Shown: positions 8,020-15,951 of the stretch, one piece after another
Numbering within the stretch: the stretch's first letter is position 1
How the letters are laid out: each line of letters starts with the position of its first letter
From: RYN-428 sp035551995
GTDB lineage: Bacteria > Planctomycetota > Phycisphaerae > Tepidisphaerales > Tepidisphaeraceae
Direction of reading: 5' to 3'
DNA length: 26,248 nucleotides
Assembly (NCBI GenBank): GCA_035551995.1
Contig: DASZME010000029.1
Span: forward strand, 1 to 26,248
Position numbers and translations under genes: made by a program
Notes under the pieces: model-generated
The model's input: the letters and a program-made list of their open reading frames with translations, nothing else
The model's database searches: none
Told to the model about the DNA's origin: nothing

Positions 8020-9591
8020 AGCGATAAGACAGAACATCCGCAGGCGCCCGAAGCGTTCGCGGCGCTGGGCGTGCGGCTTTCAATTCTTCGCGCGCTGGCC
8101 GAACTTAAATTTACGCAGCCGTCGGAAATACAATCGCTCCTGATCCCCCGCGCGCTGGCGGGCGTCGATCTTCTCGGACAGGCCCGCACCGGCACCGGCA
8201 AAACCGCCGCGTTCGGCATTCCGCTTCTTAGCAAGTGCCTCAAGGGCGTGGCGACTCAGGCGATTATCCTCGTCCCGACCCGCGAGCTTTGCGTGCAGGT
8301 TGACGCCGAGATTCAAAGGCTTGGGCAGTTCACCCCCATCCGCAGCGTCGCCGTTTATGGCGGACAGAAGATCGCCGCTCAGATGAAATATCTCAAGCAC
8401 AATCCCGAGATCATCATCGGCACCCCTGGCCGCGTGATCGACCTGCTCGATCGCGGGATCATCCGCTTCGACAACATCCGCTTCGTCGTGCTCGACGAAG
8501 TCGATCGCATGCTCGACATCGGTTTCCGGGATGACATTCGCAATATTCTGTCACGCATTCGCAGCGTCCGCAAACAGATGCACCAGCGCGACGAACGCGA
8601 ACGCGGGAACGGCCCGGCGTCAGAATCGCAGCAACCACGCGATCGCGAAAACAACGGCCCGCATCGGGCGCCAGAGGAAGGATCGCATCAATCGGCGGAA
8701 TTTTCGCGCGCCGCGGACAATCAGGCTGGACAAGGTTCAAACGACGACCGGCCTCATCAGACGATCTTTGTTTCGGCGACCATTTCCGACGAGATCGAGA
8801 AATTGAGCCGACAGTACATGCGCGAGCCGATCGAGAAACTCATCGCGCCTGGGGCGGACGACAAGCCGACGGTGGAGCTGGTCGAGCAGTATTATTTTCC
8901 GGTTCAGCCGTGGGATAAATATCGGCTGCTGCGCACGCTGCTTCAGCATGAGAATCCGGACCTGGCGATCGTCTTCTGCCGAACCAAGCGCGGGGCGGAG
9001 AAGATCGCCAAACGGCTTCATTCCGACGGGATCGAATGCCGTGAAATCCACGGAAATCTAGCGCAAAACGCCCGCGAGAAGGTGATGAAAAACTTTCGGC
9101 ACGGGAAGTTCGACGTGCTCGTCGCGACGGACCTGGCCAGCCGGGGAATCGACGTGGCGGATATCACCCACATCATCAATTACGACATCCCCGAAGACCC
9201 CGAAGCCTACGTTCACCGCATCGGCCGCACGGCTCGGATGGGGGCGTCGGGTAAGGCATTTACGTTCGTCTCCAGGGATCAGGGCGGGGAACTGACGAAG
9301 GTCGAGGCGCTGATCAACATGGTCATTCCGCCGGCGACGCTGGAGGGTTGGGAGCCGTCGCCGACGCCGGCCGATTGGACGGACGAAAAGCCAGGATTCG
9401 GCGCCGGCCAGCCGAGCAAGCCGATCGTGAATCGTTATGAGCGGGCGTATAGTCCGTCCGGTATGACCACGCCCGATGCGCCGGCGGCGGAAGGGACCGA
9501 CCAAACCCCGACGGCGCCGCCGATGGTGCTGCCGACGCGCACGATCGGGAGCAAAATTCCGATCAACCGCCGGCATAAGCGGCGGCGGTAG
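8017..9591 (+). CDS. DEAD-box family RNA helicase with DEVD motif II
   Basis: This 524-residue ATP-dependent RNA helicase shows the full DEAD-box motif set: Q motif (about 14-39), motif I ARTGTGKT (56-63), Ia PTRELCVQ (87-94), TPGR (136-139), motif II as DEVD (160-163) instead of DEAD, motif III SAT (253-255), motif V ATDLASRGIDV (370-380) and motif VI HRIGRTAR (400-407). Between motifs II and III lies a hydrophilic insert of roughly 60 residues (about 186-247) rich in Arg, Glu, Asn, Gln and Ser that the family normally lacks. The C-terminal tail of about 100 residues ends in a basic cluster (RRHKRRR) likely to bind RNA. The start is a TTG with GAGGA upstream. Roles in ribosome assembly or RNA decay are typical for the family, but which applies here is not visible. 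Confidence 0.95.
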   Translation: MSDKTEHPQAPEAFAALGVRLSILRALAELKFTQPSEIQSLLIPRALAGVDLLGQARTGTGKTAAFGIPLLSKCLKGVATQAIILVPTRELCVQVDAEIQRLGQFTPIRSVAVYGGQKIAAQMKYLKHNPEIIIGTPGRVIDLLDRGIIRFDNIRFVVLDEVDRMLDIGFRDDIRNILSRIRSVRKQMHQRDERERGNGPASESQQPRDRENNGPHRAPEEGSHQSAEFSRAADNQAGQGSNDDRPHQTIFVSATISDEIEKLSRQYMREPIEKLIAPGADDKPTVELVEQYYFPVQPWDKYRLLRTLLQHENPDLAIVFCRTKRGAEKIAKRLHSDGIECREIHGNLAQNAREKVMKNFRHGKFDVLVATDLASRGIDVADITHIINYDIPEDPEAYVHRIGRTARMGASGKAFTFVSRDQGGELTKVEALINMVIPPATLEGWEPSPTPADWTDEKPGFGAGQPSKPIVNRYERAYSPSGMTTPDAPAAEGTDQTPTAPPMVLPTRTIGSKIPINRRHKRRR

Positions 9592-9671
9592 GGCGGCGGC
9601 GCGGAAGCATACGATTGATGTTCGATGTCCGATGGAACCATAAATCGGCCAACGCGTGCCGTGGAGTTACC

Positions 9672-10298
9672 ATGACCACCTCAGTGCTGACGCCTCCTCC
9701 TGTGGCCCAATCTCCGCTTCGGAGGCTAACCGTTGACGAGTACGATCGGATGATCGACGCCGGGATTCTGATGTCCGGCGAGCCATACGAATTAATTGAT
9801 GGCCTGATCATTCATAAGGATCGAAGCGCGCGAGGAGAGAACCCGATGACGATCGGCGCCGGACATATGTGGGGAGTGAGCAATCTCGCTCGAGTGGGAC
9901 GCGATCTGGATCGGTTCGGGTGCTATATGCAGACTCAGGGGCCGATCATCGCCTCGACCTATAATGAGCCGGAACCCGATGGCGCGATTTTGTCAGGGAG
10001 TGCGGATGATTATAAATCGCGCAAGCCAAGGGCGGCGGATATTAGCTGCGTGATCGAGGTCGCGGATAGTTCTCTCGCCGACGATCGGCGGGTAAAGCTG
10101 GCCATCTACGCGGACTCGGGCATTGAGCAATATCTCATCATCAATCTCGTTGAGATGGTCGTCGAAGCTTACACGCAGCCGGAGGTTGGCGCCCGTCGAT
10201 ACGGGCAGGCGCAGACGCTGAAGCCGGGTGAGACGGTTAAATTATCGCTTCCCAAAGGCCAAAGTTTGCCGCTTCCTGTCGAACGACTCTTGCCGTAG
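9672..10298 (+). CDS. Uma2-family (DUF820) putative PD-(D/E)XK nuclease
   Basis: The 208-residue protein belongs to the Uma2/DUF820 family, predicted restriction-endonuclease-fold nucleases of unknown biological role that are multiplied in cyanobacteria and planctomycetes. The expected acidic and lysine residues are present: Asp103 in EPDGAIL, Glu129 in VIEVADSS, and Lys142 in RRVKLAIYADSGIEQY. The usual LTVDEYDRM opening is at about 19-27. I place the start at the ATG at 9672, which has GGAG five bases upstream. The open frame extends 19 codons further but without signal. It is 80 bases downstream of the helicase on the same strand. No toxin-antitoxin or restriction partner lies beside it. 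Confidence 0.88.
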   Translation: MTTSVLTPPPVAQSPLRRLTVDEYDRMIDAGILMSGEPYELIDGLIIHKDRSARGENPMTIGAGHMWGVSNLARVGRDLDRFGCYMQTQGPIIASTYNEPEPDGAILSGSADDYKSRKPRAADISCVIEVADSSLADDRRVKLAIYADSGIEQYLIINLVEMVVEAYTQPEVGARRYGQAQTLKPGETVKLSLPKGQSLPLPVERLLP

Positions 10299-10313
10299 TT
10301 GATTCTTCGCTGC

Positions 10314-10341
10314 TTGCAAACGTCGGGTCAATCGTCATAAT
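10314..10341 (+). promoter_or_regulatory. Candidate sigma70-type promoter for asd
   Basis: TTGCAA (10314-10319, four of six -35 bases), a 16-base spacer and CATAAT (10336-10341, five of six -10 bases) lie in the gap after the Uma2 gene. The leader to the asd start at 10538 would be about 190 bases, containing a small hairpin with arms 10350-10354 and 10362-10366. Found by eye only. Confidence 0.4.
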
Positions 10342-10537
10342 TTTTGCTCTCCGGACTTTACCCGGATATGTCGATGTTATCGCAGCCACGGATTCTCCCA
10401 TGACCACGAAAACCACGAGGAAAACGCCGGCCGGGAAATGAAGAGCGATCTTCCTGTTTCCAGCATGCGTAATTCTTGTCGGCTTGTCGTGATGAATGGG
10501 ATTGAATGCCGTGGCTGATTCTTTTTGGAGCCAAGCG

Positions 10538-11542
10538 ATGTCCGTGAATGTTGCGATCGTCGGCGCCACCGGCGCGGTGGGGCAGGAGTTTCTGACGGTG
10601 TTGGCCGAGCGGAATTTCCCCATGAAAAGCCTGCGCCTATTGGCGTCGGCGCGCAGCGCGGGCAAGACAGCCGAGTTCGGGGGCAAAAGCATTGTCGTTG
10701 AAGAATTGACGAAAGAGGCTTTCAAAGGCGTGCAAATCGCCTTCTTCTCGGCCGGCGGATCGATCAGCAAGGAGTTTGCGCCGGCGGCCGTCGCGGCGGG
10801 CGCCGTGGTGATCGACAACACCAGCGCGTTCCGCATGAAAGACGGCATTCCGCTGGTGGTTCCCGAAGTAAATCCCGAGCAAATTCACAGGCACGTCGGT
10901 ATCATCGCCAATCCCAATTGCAGCACGATCATCATGAACGTTCCGGTCTGGCCGCTGCATAAGGCGAATCGCGTGAAACGGCTTGTCGTATCCACCTATC
11001 AGGCCGTCAGCGGCGCCGGGGCGTGGGGGCTGTACGAACTTGACGCGCAGGTGAAATCCTACGCGGCGGGGGAGTCGATCACGAAGGAAAAATTCCCGCA
11101 TCAGATCCTGAACAACGTGTTCAGCCACAACTCAAGCGTGTCGGCAAACGGGTACAACGAGGAAGAGATGAAGATGGTGCTGGAGACCCGCAAAATATTC
11201 GGCGATCCGAAGATCATGGTGACGGCGACCTGCGTTCGCGTGCCGGTTCCGCGGGCGCATAGCGAGTCGATCAATATCGAATTCGAGCGGCCGATCACGC
11301 CGGACGAAGTCCGCAGGATTCTGGCAAAGGCGCCGGGCGTGCGGATCGTGGACAATCCGGCCGAAAATTATTTTCCGATGCCGTTGGAAGCCAGCGGGCA
11401 GGACCTTGTATTGGTCGGCCGCATTCGCCAGGACATCAGCCGGGAGGATGGGCGCGGGATCGAGATGTTCGTCAGCGGCGATCAGATTCGCAAAGGGGCG
11501 GCGACAAACGCGGTGCAGATCGCGGAGAAACTGAATATCTGA
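10538..11542 (+). CDS. asd: Aspartate-semialdehyde dehydrogenase
   Basis: This enzyme reduces aspartyl phosphate to aspartate semialdehyde with NADPH, the branch step towards lysine/diaminopimelate, threonine and methionine. The 334-residue protein starts MSVNVAIVGATGAVGQEF, a clear nucleotide-binding fold. The catalytic Cys128 is in NPNCSTIIM and the acid/base His241 in RVPVPRAHSESINIEF. The substrate-binding Arg is expected in NTSAFRM (about 94-100). I chose the ATG at 10538 because GGAG lies seven bases upstream and homologues begin at this point. The open frame reaches back to 10496 but the added residues are not conserved in character. It stands as a single gene upstream of truA on the same strand, 136 bases apart. 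An aminotransferase that might use the same pathway lies at 22957. Confidence 0.97.
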   Translation: MSVNVAIVGATGAVGQEFLTVLAERNFPMKSLRLLASARSAGKTAEFGGKSIVVEELTKEAFKGVQIAFFSAGGSISKEFAPAAVAAGAVVIDNTSAFRMKDGIPLVVPEVNPEQIHRHVGIIANPNCSTIIMNVPVWPLHKANRVKRLVVSTYQAVSGAGAWGLYELDAQVKSYAAGESITKEKFPHQILNNVFSHNSSVSANGYNEEEMKMVLETRKIFGDPKIMVTATCVRVPVPRAHSESINIEFERPITPDEVRRILAKAPGVRIVDNPAENYFPMPLEASGQDLVLVGRIRQDISREDGRGIEMFVSGDQIRKGAATNAVQIAEKLNI

Positions 11543-11678
11543 CTCAGATCAAACGAGATCGCCGAAGCGAAAGGTCGGCACGGGCGCGAATGGCCACATA
11601 AGAGATCCATAGTTCTTCATGGCCCGTCGCGTTCTCCGTGGATGTTTTTTTGATCGTTGGACGTAGTCGCCGCAACCG

Positions 11679-12527
11679 ATGCCGACGCAGCGTTACAAAT
11701 TGACCGTCGCCTACCGCGGCACCGCATATCACGGCTGGCAATTTCAGACCGCCGCCGCGACATGGAAAGGAAAAAGACCGGCGACGGGCGAGGGAATTCC
11801 CACGATCCAGCAAGAATTGGTTAAAGCGATCAAGTACGTCGTTCGACATCCGGTGGAAGTATGCGGCTCGTCGCGAACCGATTCGGGGGTTCATGCCAAG
11901 GGCCAACTCGCCCATTTCGATTCCAACCTTTGGATACCGGCGGAAGGACTGCGGCGGGGAATTAACAGCGCGCTTCCGGGGGACATTCTGATTCGTCGCG
12001 TCGAGGCGGTTCCGGAAACTTTCAACGCCATCACGTCGACCACGCGCAAGCGCTATCAGTATTTGGTTTGGAACGCCGACGACCGGCCGGTCTTTATTCA
12101 CGACATGGCATGGCATCGGTTCCAGAACCTGGACAGGGGCGCGATGAAAGCCGCCGCCGCTCACTTGGTCGGCGAGCATGATTTCGCAAGTTTTTCGCGG
12201 CCGGGGCATCGGCGGGAAAATACCATTCGCACCATTTTCGCCTGCGACGTAAGCTTTCGGGCGCCGCGGCTGGTGATCGCCGTCGAAGGGAACGGGTTTC
12301 TTTGGAACATGGTGCGGATCATCGTGGGGACGTTGATTCAGGTGGGAGTCGGCACGTTTACGCCCGATGATATACCGAAGATGCTGGCCGCGAAGGACCG
12401 GCGCGCGGGCGGCGCGACGGCGCCGGCGCACGGGCTTTATCTTCAGTGGATTAAGACTAGGTCGGCCGAGGAGAATTGCGCCGAGAGCGCGCCCGGCGAA
12501 TTTGCAAGTGACCCTTGCGGCGAGTGA
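11679..12527 (+). CDS. truA: tRNA pseudouridine(38-40) synthase TruA
   Basis: TruA converts uridines 38-40 of the tRNA anticodon arm to pseudouridine. The 282-residue protein has the family opening YKLTVAYRGTAYHGWQFQ and the catalytic Asp68 in SSRTDSGVHAKGQ. KRYQYLVWN (about 124-132), HDFASFS and FLWNMVRIIVGTL are further family blocks. Compared with the usual TruA it carries about 14 extra residues after GWQFQ (about 24-38, containing TWKGKRPATGEG), and a short acidic tail after the core. The start codon at 11679 has no strong ribosome binding site, but the conserved N terminus begins directly there. It converges with the metallophosphoesterase gene, with just two bases between the two stop codons. 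Confidence 0.96.
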   Translation: MPTQRYKLTVAYRGTAYHGWQFQTAAATWKGKRPATGEGIPTIQQELVKAIKYVVRHPVEVCGSSRTDSGVHAKGQLAHFDSNLWIPAEGLRRGINSALPGDILIRRVEAVPETFNAITSTTRKRYQYLVWNADDRPVFIHDMAWHRFQNLDRGAMKAAAAHLVGEHDFASFSRPGHRRENTIRTIFACDVSFRAPRLVIAVEGNGFLWNMVRIIVGTLIQVGVGTFTPDDIPKMLAAKDRRAGGATAPAHGLYLQWIKTRSAEENCAESAPGEFASDPCGE

Positions 12528-12529
12528 AA

Positions 12530-13783
12530 CTATTTCAAAAGTTGAGGGCGGCCAAGTCCGTGCAGCGTGATATGCACGATTTCAGCCGGAGCGTTGACGC
12601 GCAGCGGGAACCAGTTGCCGATGCCGTTGTTGACGATCAGGCTCGAGGCGTTGCGCTGATAGAGGCCGGAGATGTACCGGAAGCGCAGGCTCCCGGCGCC
12701 GAAATGGTCGTTGAGCATGATCTGCCCGCCGTGCGTGTGGCCGGAAAGAACCAGCGGGATGCTCGCCAGGCTGGCGGCGTCAAAATGATGCGGATGGTGG
12801 GCCAGCAGGATCGGAAACGCGTCGGGCTGAATCAGGGGCGCGACGACATCGACGGCGTCGTTCATGAACTCATCGGTGAAATTCCACGGCGTGCCGAGGA
12901 ACTGCACCGGGAAGCTTTGACCGCTCGGCGACACATACGGCAACGTGAGCTGGCCGCCGATGATCAGGGGCAGATCCTGGTCGCGAAGTTGATTTTCAAA
13001 GTCGCCGCGGTCGTCCATGAGGTCATGATTTCCTTCGCAGATCGCCAGGCCGCAGCGCGACTTGAGGCTGCGCAGGAAGTTGATCCCGGCCGGCAGATCC
13101 TCCAGCGAGAAATCGATCAGATCGCCGGTGAAGACGACGAAATCCGCGTCGAGCCTGTTGATGTCGTCGGCGATGGCGGGAAGGCGGCTGGGATGTAAAA
13201 ACTTGCCGATGTGCGTGTCGCTGACGTGGGCGATGCGCATTCCCTCCAGTTGCGGCGGAAGCAGCGGGATACATAAATCAAACGAACGCAAGCGCCGGCC
13301 ATACAGCGTTTTTGTGACGCCGAGACTGGCGGCGCAGACCGCCAGCGGGGGTATGGCGATCGCCCCGGCCGCCATGATCTGGCGGCGCGACGGCATTGCC
13401 GCGCGGCGCGATCGATCGGCGCGGGCGTCGTCGATCACCGGAGGATCGGTCCGGTCGCTCATCCGCGTTACCGCCGCCCGCGCGGCGCCGCGGAGCGCGG
13501 GCACGATCATCATCGCCACGCCCAGCGGCAACCCCATGAAGTGCCAGAGATACGCGATGATATGGACGACCTGCGGCTCAGGGCCTTGCGAGCCTCGAAA
13601 AGAGCGCGGGCCGACAAGAATCACCAGCACATAGAGCATCATGGTCGTCATGAAGACGCCCAGGAGGGCACGCCAAAGGCGGGCGTGAATCAGCCCCTGA
13701 AGGCGCCGATCCGCGGCGCGCCACCAGAGCGCGTCGATGACAAAAAAGCTGATTGGAAAAGCGAGAAAACCGAGGAATCCCAA
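12530..13783 (-). CDS. Membrane-anchored metallophosphoesterase (YkuE/YaeI-like)
   Basis: The 417-residue protein combines an N-terminal membrane region with a C-terminal calcineurin-like phosphoesterase domain. Hydrophobic segments lie at about 3-20, 38-58 and 74-96. The second part starts with a twin-arginine-like stretch PSRRQIMAAGAIAIPPLAV (about 131-149). The metal-binding motifs are complete: Asp189/His191 in SDTHIG, Asp221 in TGDLID, Asn252/His253 in GNHD, His329-His330 in LLAHHPH, and GHTHGG (348-353). Related enzymes are Tat-exported or membrane-bound phosphodiesterases, some acting on cell-envelope phospholipid-type substrates. Its true substrate is unknown. An internal start at Met130 would give a YkuE-like Tat protein but has no ribosome binding site, so the long form is preferred. 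It ends two bases from the truA stop on the other strand. Confidence 0.9.
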   Translation of the reverse strand: MGFLGFLAFPISFFVIDALWWRAADRRLQGLIHARLWRALLGVFMTTMMLYVLVILVGPRSFRGSQGPEPQVVHIIAYLWHFMGLPLGVAMMIVPALRGAARAAVTRMSDRTDPPVIDDARADRSRRAAMPSRRQIMAAGAIAIPPLAVCAASLGVTKTLYGRRLRSFDLCIPLLPPQLEGMRIAHVSDTHIGKFLHPSRLPAIADDINRLDADFVVFTGDLIDFSLEDLPAGINFLRSLKSRCGLAICEGNHDLMDDRGDFENQLRDQDLPLIIGGQLTLPYVSPSGQSFPVQFLGTPWNFTDEFMNDAVDVVAPLIQPDAFPILLAHHPHHFDAASLASIPLVLSGHTHGGQIMLNDHFGAGSLRFRYISGLYQRNASSLIVNNGIGNWFPLRVNAPAEIVHITLHGLGRPQLLK

Positions 13784-13834
13784 TGCCGCTCCACAGTTAG
13801 ATATTTTCGGCCGACGCCGGACACGCGCGGCGAC

Positions 13835-13862
13835 TTGCCGCGCGGCGGTTCTATTCTATACT
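13835..13862 (+). promoter_or_regulatory. Candidate sigma70-type promoter for the PEGA lipoprotein
   Basis: TTGCCG (13835-13840, four of six -35 bases), a 16-base spacer and TATACT (13857-13862, five of six -10 bases) place the transcription start near 13869. That is about 16 bases before the ATG at 13885 and just ahead of the GAGG ribosome binding site at 13876-13879. The arrangement is compact and convincing for a by-eye call. Confidence 0.55.
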
Positions 13863-13884
13863 GCCGCCGACGGTTGAGGTGTGC

Positions 13885-14340
13885 ATGTTGAGAATGAAGT
13901 TTATCGCGGCCATCGTCGTCTTATCGACCGGCTCGGTCGGATGCGTGCAGCGGACGCTGACGGTCCGCACCGATCCGCCGGGGGCGCTTGTTTATTTGAA
14001 CGACCAGGAGATCGGGCGCACGCCGGTGACGCGGAATTTTACGTGGTATGGGTATTACGACGTCGAAATCCGCAAGCCCGGCTACACGTCGATCAAGACA
14101 ACCGCGCAGATCGTTCCGCCGTGGTGGCAGATTGTTCCGATCGATCTTGGGGCGGAATTTTTTCGTCTTGAAGATCATCACGATTGGATGTTCGCTCTCA
14201 CGCCGCCCACGGAAAAGCAGGTTGAGCCGGATCTGCTCGTGCGGCGGGGCGAGGAACTGCGAAGTGAATTGCGATCGAGCCATCGCCCGGCGACGTTGCC
14301 GACGACCAAGCCGCACCACGCCAAAAAACAAAAAGCATGA
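13885..14340 (+). CDS. PEGA-domain lipoprotein
   Basis: This 151-residue protein has a hydrophobic signal segment and Cys20 in G-S-V-G-C as the probable lipidated residue. It is followed by a PEGA domain (about 23-70) recognisable from LTVRTDPPGALVYLNDQEIGRTPV and the later RKPGYTS. PEGA domains are small beta-rich surface modules, often in envelope proteins, with no enzymatic activity known. The C-terminal part has a Trp-rich stretch (PPWWQIVP), then a basic Pro/Thr/Lys-rich tail containing PATLPTTKP. I chose the ATG at 13885 because GAGG lies five bases upstream. A GTG at 13879 and an ATG at 13894 are alternatives. A candidate promoter sits directly upstream, so it is probably expressed alone. 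It converges with the methyltransferase gene ending at 14355. Confidence 0.87.
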   Translation: MLRMKFIAAIVVLSTGSVGCVQRTLTVRTDPPGALVYLNDQEIGRTPVTRNFTWYGYYDVEIRKPGYTSIKTTAQIVPPWWQIVPIDLGAEFFRLEDHHDWMFALTPPTEKQVEPDLLVRRGEELRSELRSSHRPATLPTTKPHHAKKQKA

Positions 14341-14354
14341 CGCGCCGAGGCGCC

Positions 14355-15020
14355 TTACGCGGCGGCCACGAGGGCGCCGGCGAATTTCCGCAAGAGCGAT
14401 GACTTGGTATTGGTCATGACGACCGTTTCCCACAAATCGATGTTGTCGAGCTTATAGCGGTAATCGACCTCGACGCCGGTACGGCTAATGAGGTCTTGCA
14501 AGGCCAGATCGCTGCGCCAGCCCAATTTTGTGCACACGGGAGAGAGCCACTTTTCCAAAAGCGCGATCAGCCGATTGGTCGACTGAAAGTGATTGACGAT
14601 CACGATCCGCGCGCCCGGCTTGGCGACCCGTTGCGCCTCTTGAACCAGTTTGCAGGGATCGCTCACCACGCTGATCACATGGCTGATGAAAACCTGGTCG
14701 AACGTGTTTTCGGCGAAGGGCAGCCGCATGGCGTCGGCCTGGAAGACGACGGCGTTTTGCCGATCGTGATCGCGTATTTTCTTGCGCGCCTCGCGGAGCA
14801 TACCCCCGGACAGATCGACGCCGAAAATTTTGCCCGCGTCTTTTGGGTAGAAGTTCAGTGAAACGCCGGTGCCGATGCCCAGATCCAAAACGCGATCGTT
14901 GGGCCGGATGTTCATGTGCGCAATGGCGCCGGCGATTCGACGTTTGACCAATGCGCCAAAGGTGGCGTCGTAAAAAATGGAATGGATGTCGTAAATCTTT
15001 TTGGTGCTGGATTCCTGCAT
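14355..15020 (-). CDS. SAM-dependent methyltransferase, PmtA-like
   Basis: This 221-residue class I methyltransferase has motif I VLDLGIGTG (44-52), an acidic loop FGVDLSGGML (66-75), and QADAMRLPF (94-102) for binding the adenine end of SAM. The N-terminal YDIHSIFYDATFGALVKRR and the phrase GTGVSLNFYP resemble bacterial phosphatidylethanolamine N-methyltransferases (PmtA) and the UbiE/MenG group. I would guess a lipid substrate, but small-molecule methylation is equally possible. There is no signal peptide. GGAAGG lies about nine bases upstream of the ATG. The gene is last in a same-strand series DUF456, GroES-like, receiver-like, methyltransferase, with 77 bases before it, so co-transcription is plausible but not certain. 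Confidence 0.85.
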   Translation of the reverse strand: MQESSTKKIYDIHSIFYDATFGALVKRRIAGAIAHMNIRPNDRVLDLGIGTGVSLNFYPKDAGKIFGVDLSGGMLREARKKIRDHDRQNAVVFQADAMRLPFAENTFDQVFISHVISVVSDPCKLVQEAQRVAKPGARIVIVNHFQSTNRLIALLEKWLSPVCTKLGWRSDLALQDLISRTGVEVDYRYKLDNIDLWETVVMTNTKSSLLRKFAGALVAAA

Positions 15021-15097
15021 CGCGGTCTACCTTCCCTGCATGCTGTCGAGTGGGTACTCTAGTGAGTTGGGAAGGTTTTGCCAACCCGCATACCGCG

Positions 15098-15499
15098 CTA
15101 ACTCTTCGCCGGCGATGAGGGGTGCTTCAGCGATAAAGCCTCGCGGAGCATTTCCTTGACGCGCGACGCGCCCAGATCGCGCTTGCCAAACCCCGGCAGC
15201 GCGCCCGCGGCCACCGCCGCCGCCTGGGCTTCGGGGTAGTTGCTGACCAGCATCATTTTCAAATCGGGGGATTGCCTGTGCAGTTTCCGAATGACGGCTA
15301 CGCCCTCGTTTTCGTCGAAACCAAAATCCAGGATGCGGTTGAAAAGCAAAAGATCGACGCCCTCCTTCAGAATTTTTCCAAGTGCGTGGTCGTCGTCGGC
15401 CGAAACCACCTGCACGCTTTTGTCCACGCCGCTCACGATCATCCGCATATATCCGCTGTCGGGGCCGCAATGACCCACCAGGGCAACCTTTTTAGACAT
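15098..15499 (-). CDS. Degenerate response-regulator receiver-like protein
   Basis: This 133-residue protein has the length and strand/helix pattern of a stand-alone receiver (CheY-like) domain: KVALVGHCGPD as strand 1, DLLLFNRILD as strand 3, KMMLVSNYPEAQAAAVAAGA as strand 4 with its helix, and GFGKRDLG as the strand 5 region. The key residues are altered. The acidic pair after strand 1 is missing, and the position of the phosphoacceptor Asp is Asn54. Ser86 and Lys106 are in the places of the conserved Thr/Ser and Lys. It is therefore probably a pseudo-receiver that cannot be phosphorylated in the normal way. I start at the ATG at 15499, since the upstream frame is Arg-rich nonsense antisense to nothing conserved, and GGAG lies upstream. 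It follows the GroES-like gene by 25 bases. No histidine kinase is nearby. Its function is unknown. Confidence 0.72.
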   Translation of the reverse strand: MSKKVALVGHCGPDSGYMRMIVSGVDKSVQVVSADDDHALGKILKEGVDLLLFNRILDFGFDENEGVAVIRKLHRQSPDLKMMLVSNYPEAQAAAVAAGALPGFGKRDLGASRVKEMLREALSLKHPSSPAKS

Positions 15500-15524
15500 C
15501 GCTCTTGCTCTCCAAATGGATAGA

Positions 15525-15905
15525 TTAATCATCGGTCGGTTCTGCGTCGGCCTTGTCCGCCTTGGGGCCTTCGGGCGGCTTTTGATCGGTCCGCCGAAAG
15601 ATCGCCAGCACCTTATCCAGCGCGACGACGAACAGGCGGTTGTCGTGATCGAGCTCGACTGGAATCGCCTCGCGCGGATCGAACAGGACCTTGTCGTATT
15701 GACGGATCGTCTGATCTTCATCGTTCTCGATCTGCTTGCTGATGGCGATCACCCTGCCGGTGATGACGGGAATTTCGTGACTATCCGGCAAGGCGATTCC
15801 CGAGCGCGTTTCGCGACGATTGTCGTCTTTACGAATAACGACACGTTTTCCGATAGGTTCGATTAAATCGTACTCCGCCCGGCGAATTGAAGGTTGCTTG
15901 GCCAT
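15525..15905 (-). CDS. GroES-like co-chaperonin (Cpn10 family), divergent
   Basis: This 126-residue protein has a Cpn10 fold signature over about residues 12-104: LIEPIGKRVVIRKDD corresponds to the opening of GroES, and GIALPD, TGRVIAIS, YDKVLFD and FVVALDKVLAIF follow in order. GroES caps GroEL through a hydrophobic tripeptide in a mobile loop. Here I-A-L (37-39) could be that contact. The protein is longer than normal GroES (about 95 residues) by an N-terminal extension of about 11 residues and a charged Pro/Lys/Asp tail of about 20. No groEL gene is in the window, so this may be an additional or specialised copy. It lies 46 bases after the DUF456 gene and 25 bases before the receiver-like gene on the same strand, probably in one operon. 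Confidence 0.82.
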   Translation of the reverse strand: MAKQPSIRRAEYDLIEPIGKRVVIRKDDNRRETRSGIALPDSHEIPVITGRVIAISKQIENDEDQTIRQYDKVLFDPREAIPVELDHDNRLFVVALDKVLAIFRRTDQKPPEGPKADKADAEPTDD

Positions 15906-15951
15906 ATCTTAATGGTATGCACGCGCGTACCGCAAAGTAAGGGATTCATCG

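Noticed and set aside
9672..10298. Uma2 gene as part of a restriction or toxin system
   Set aside because: No methyltransferase, antitoxin or other defence gene lies beside it. Solitary Uma2 genes are common in this kind of genome.
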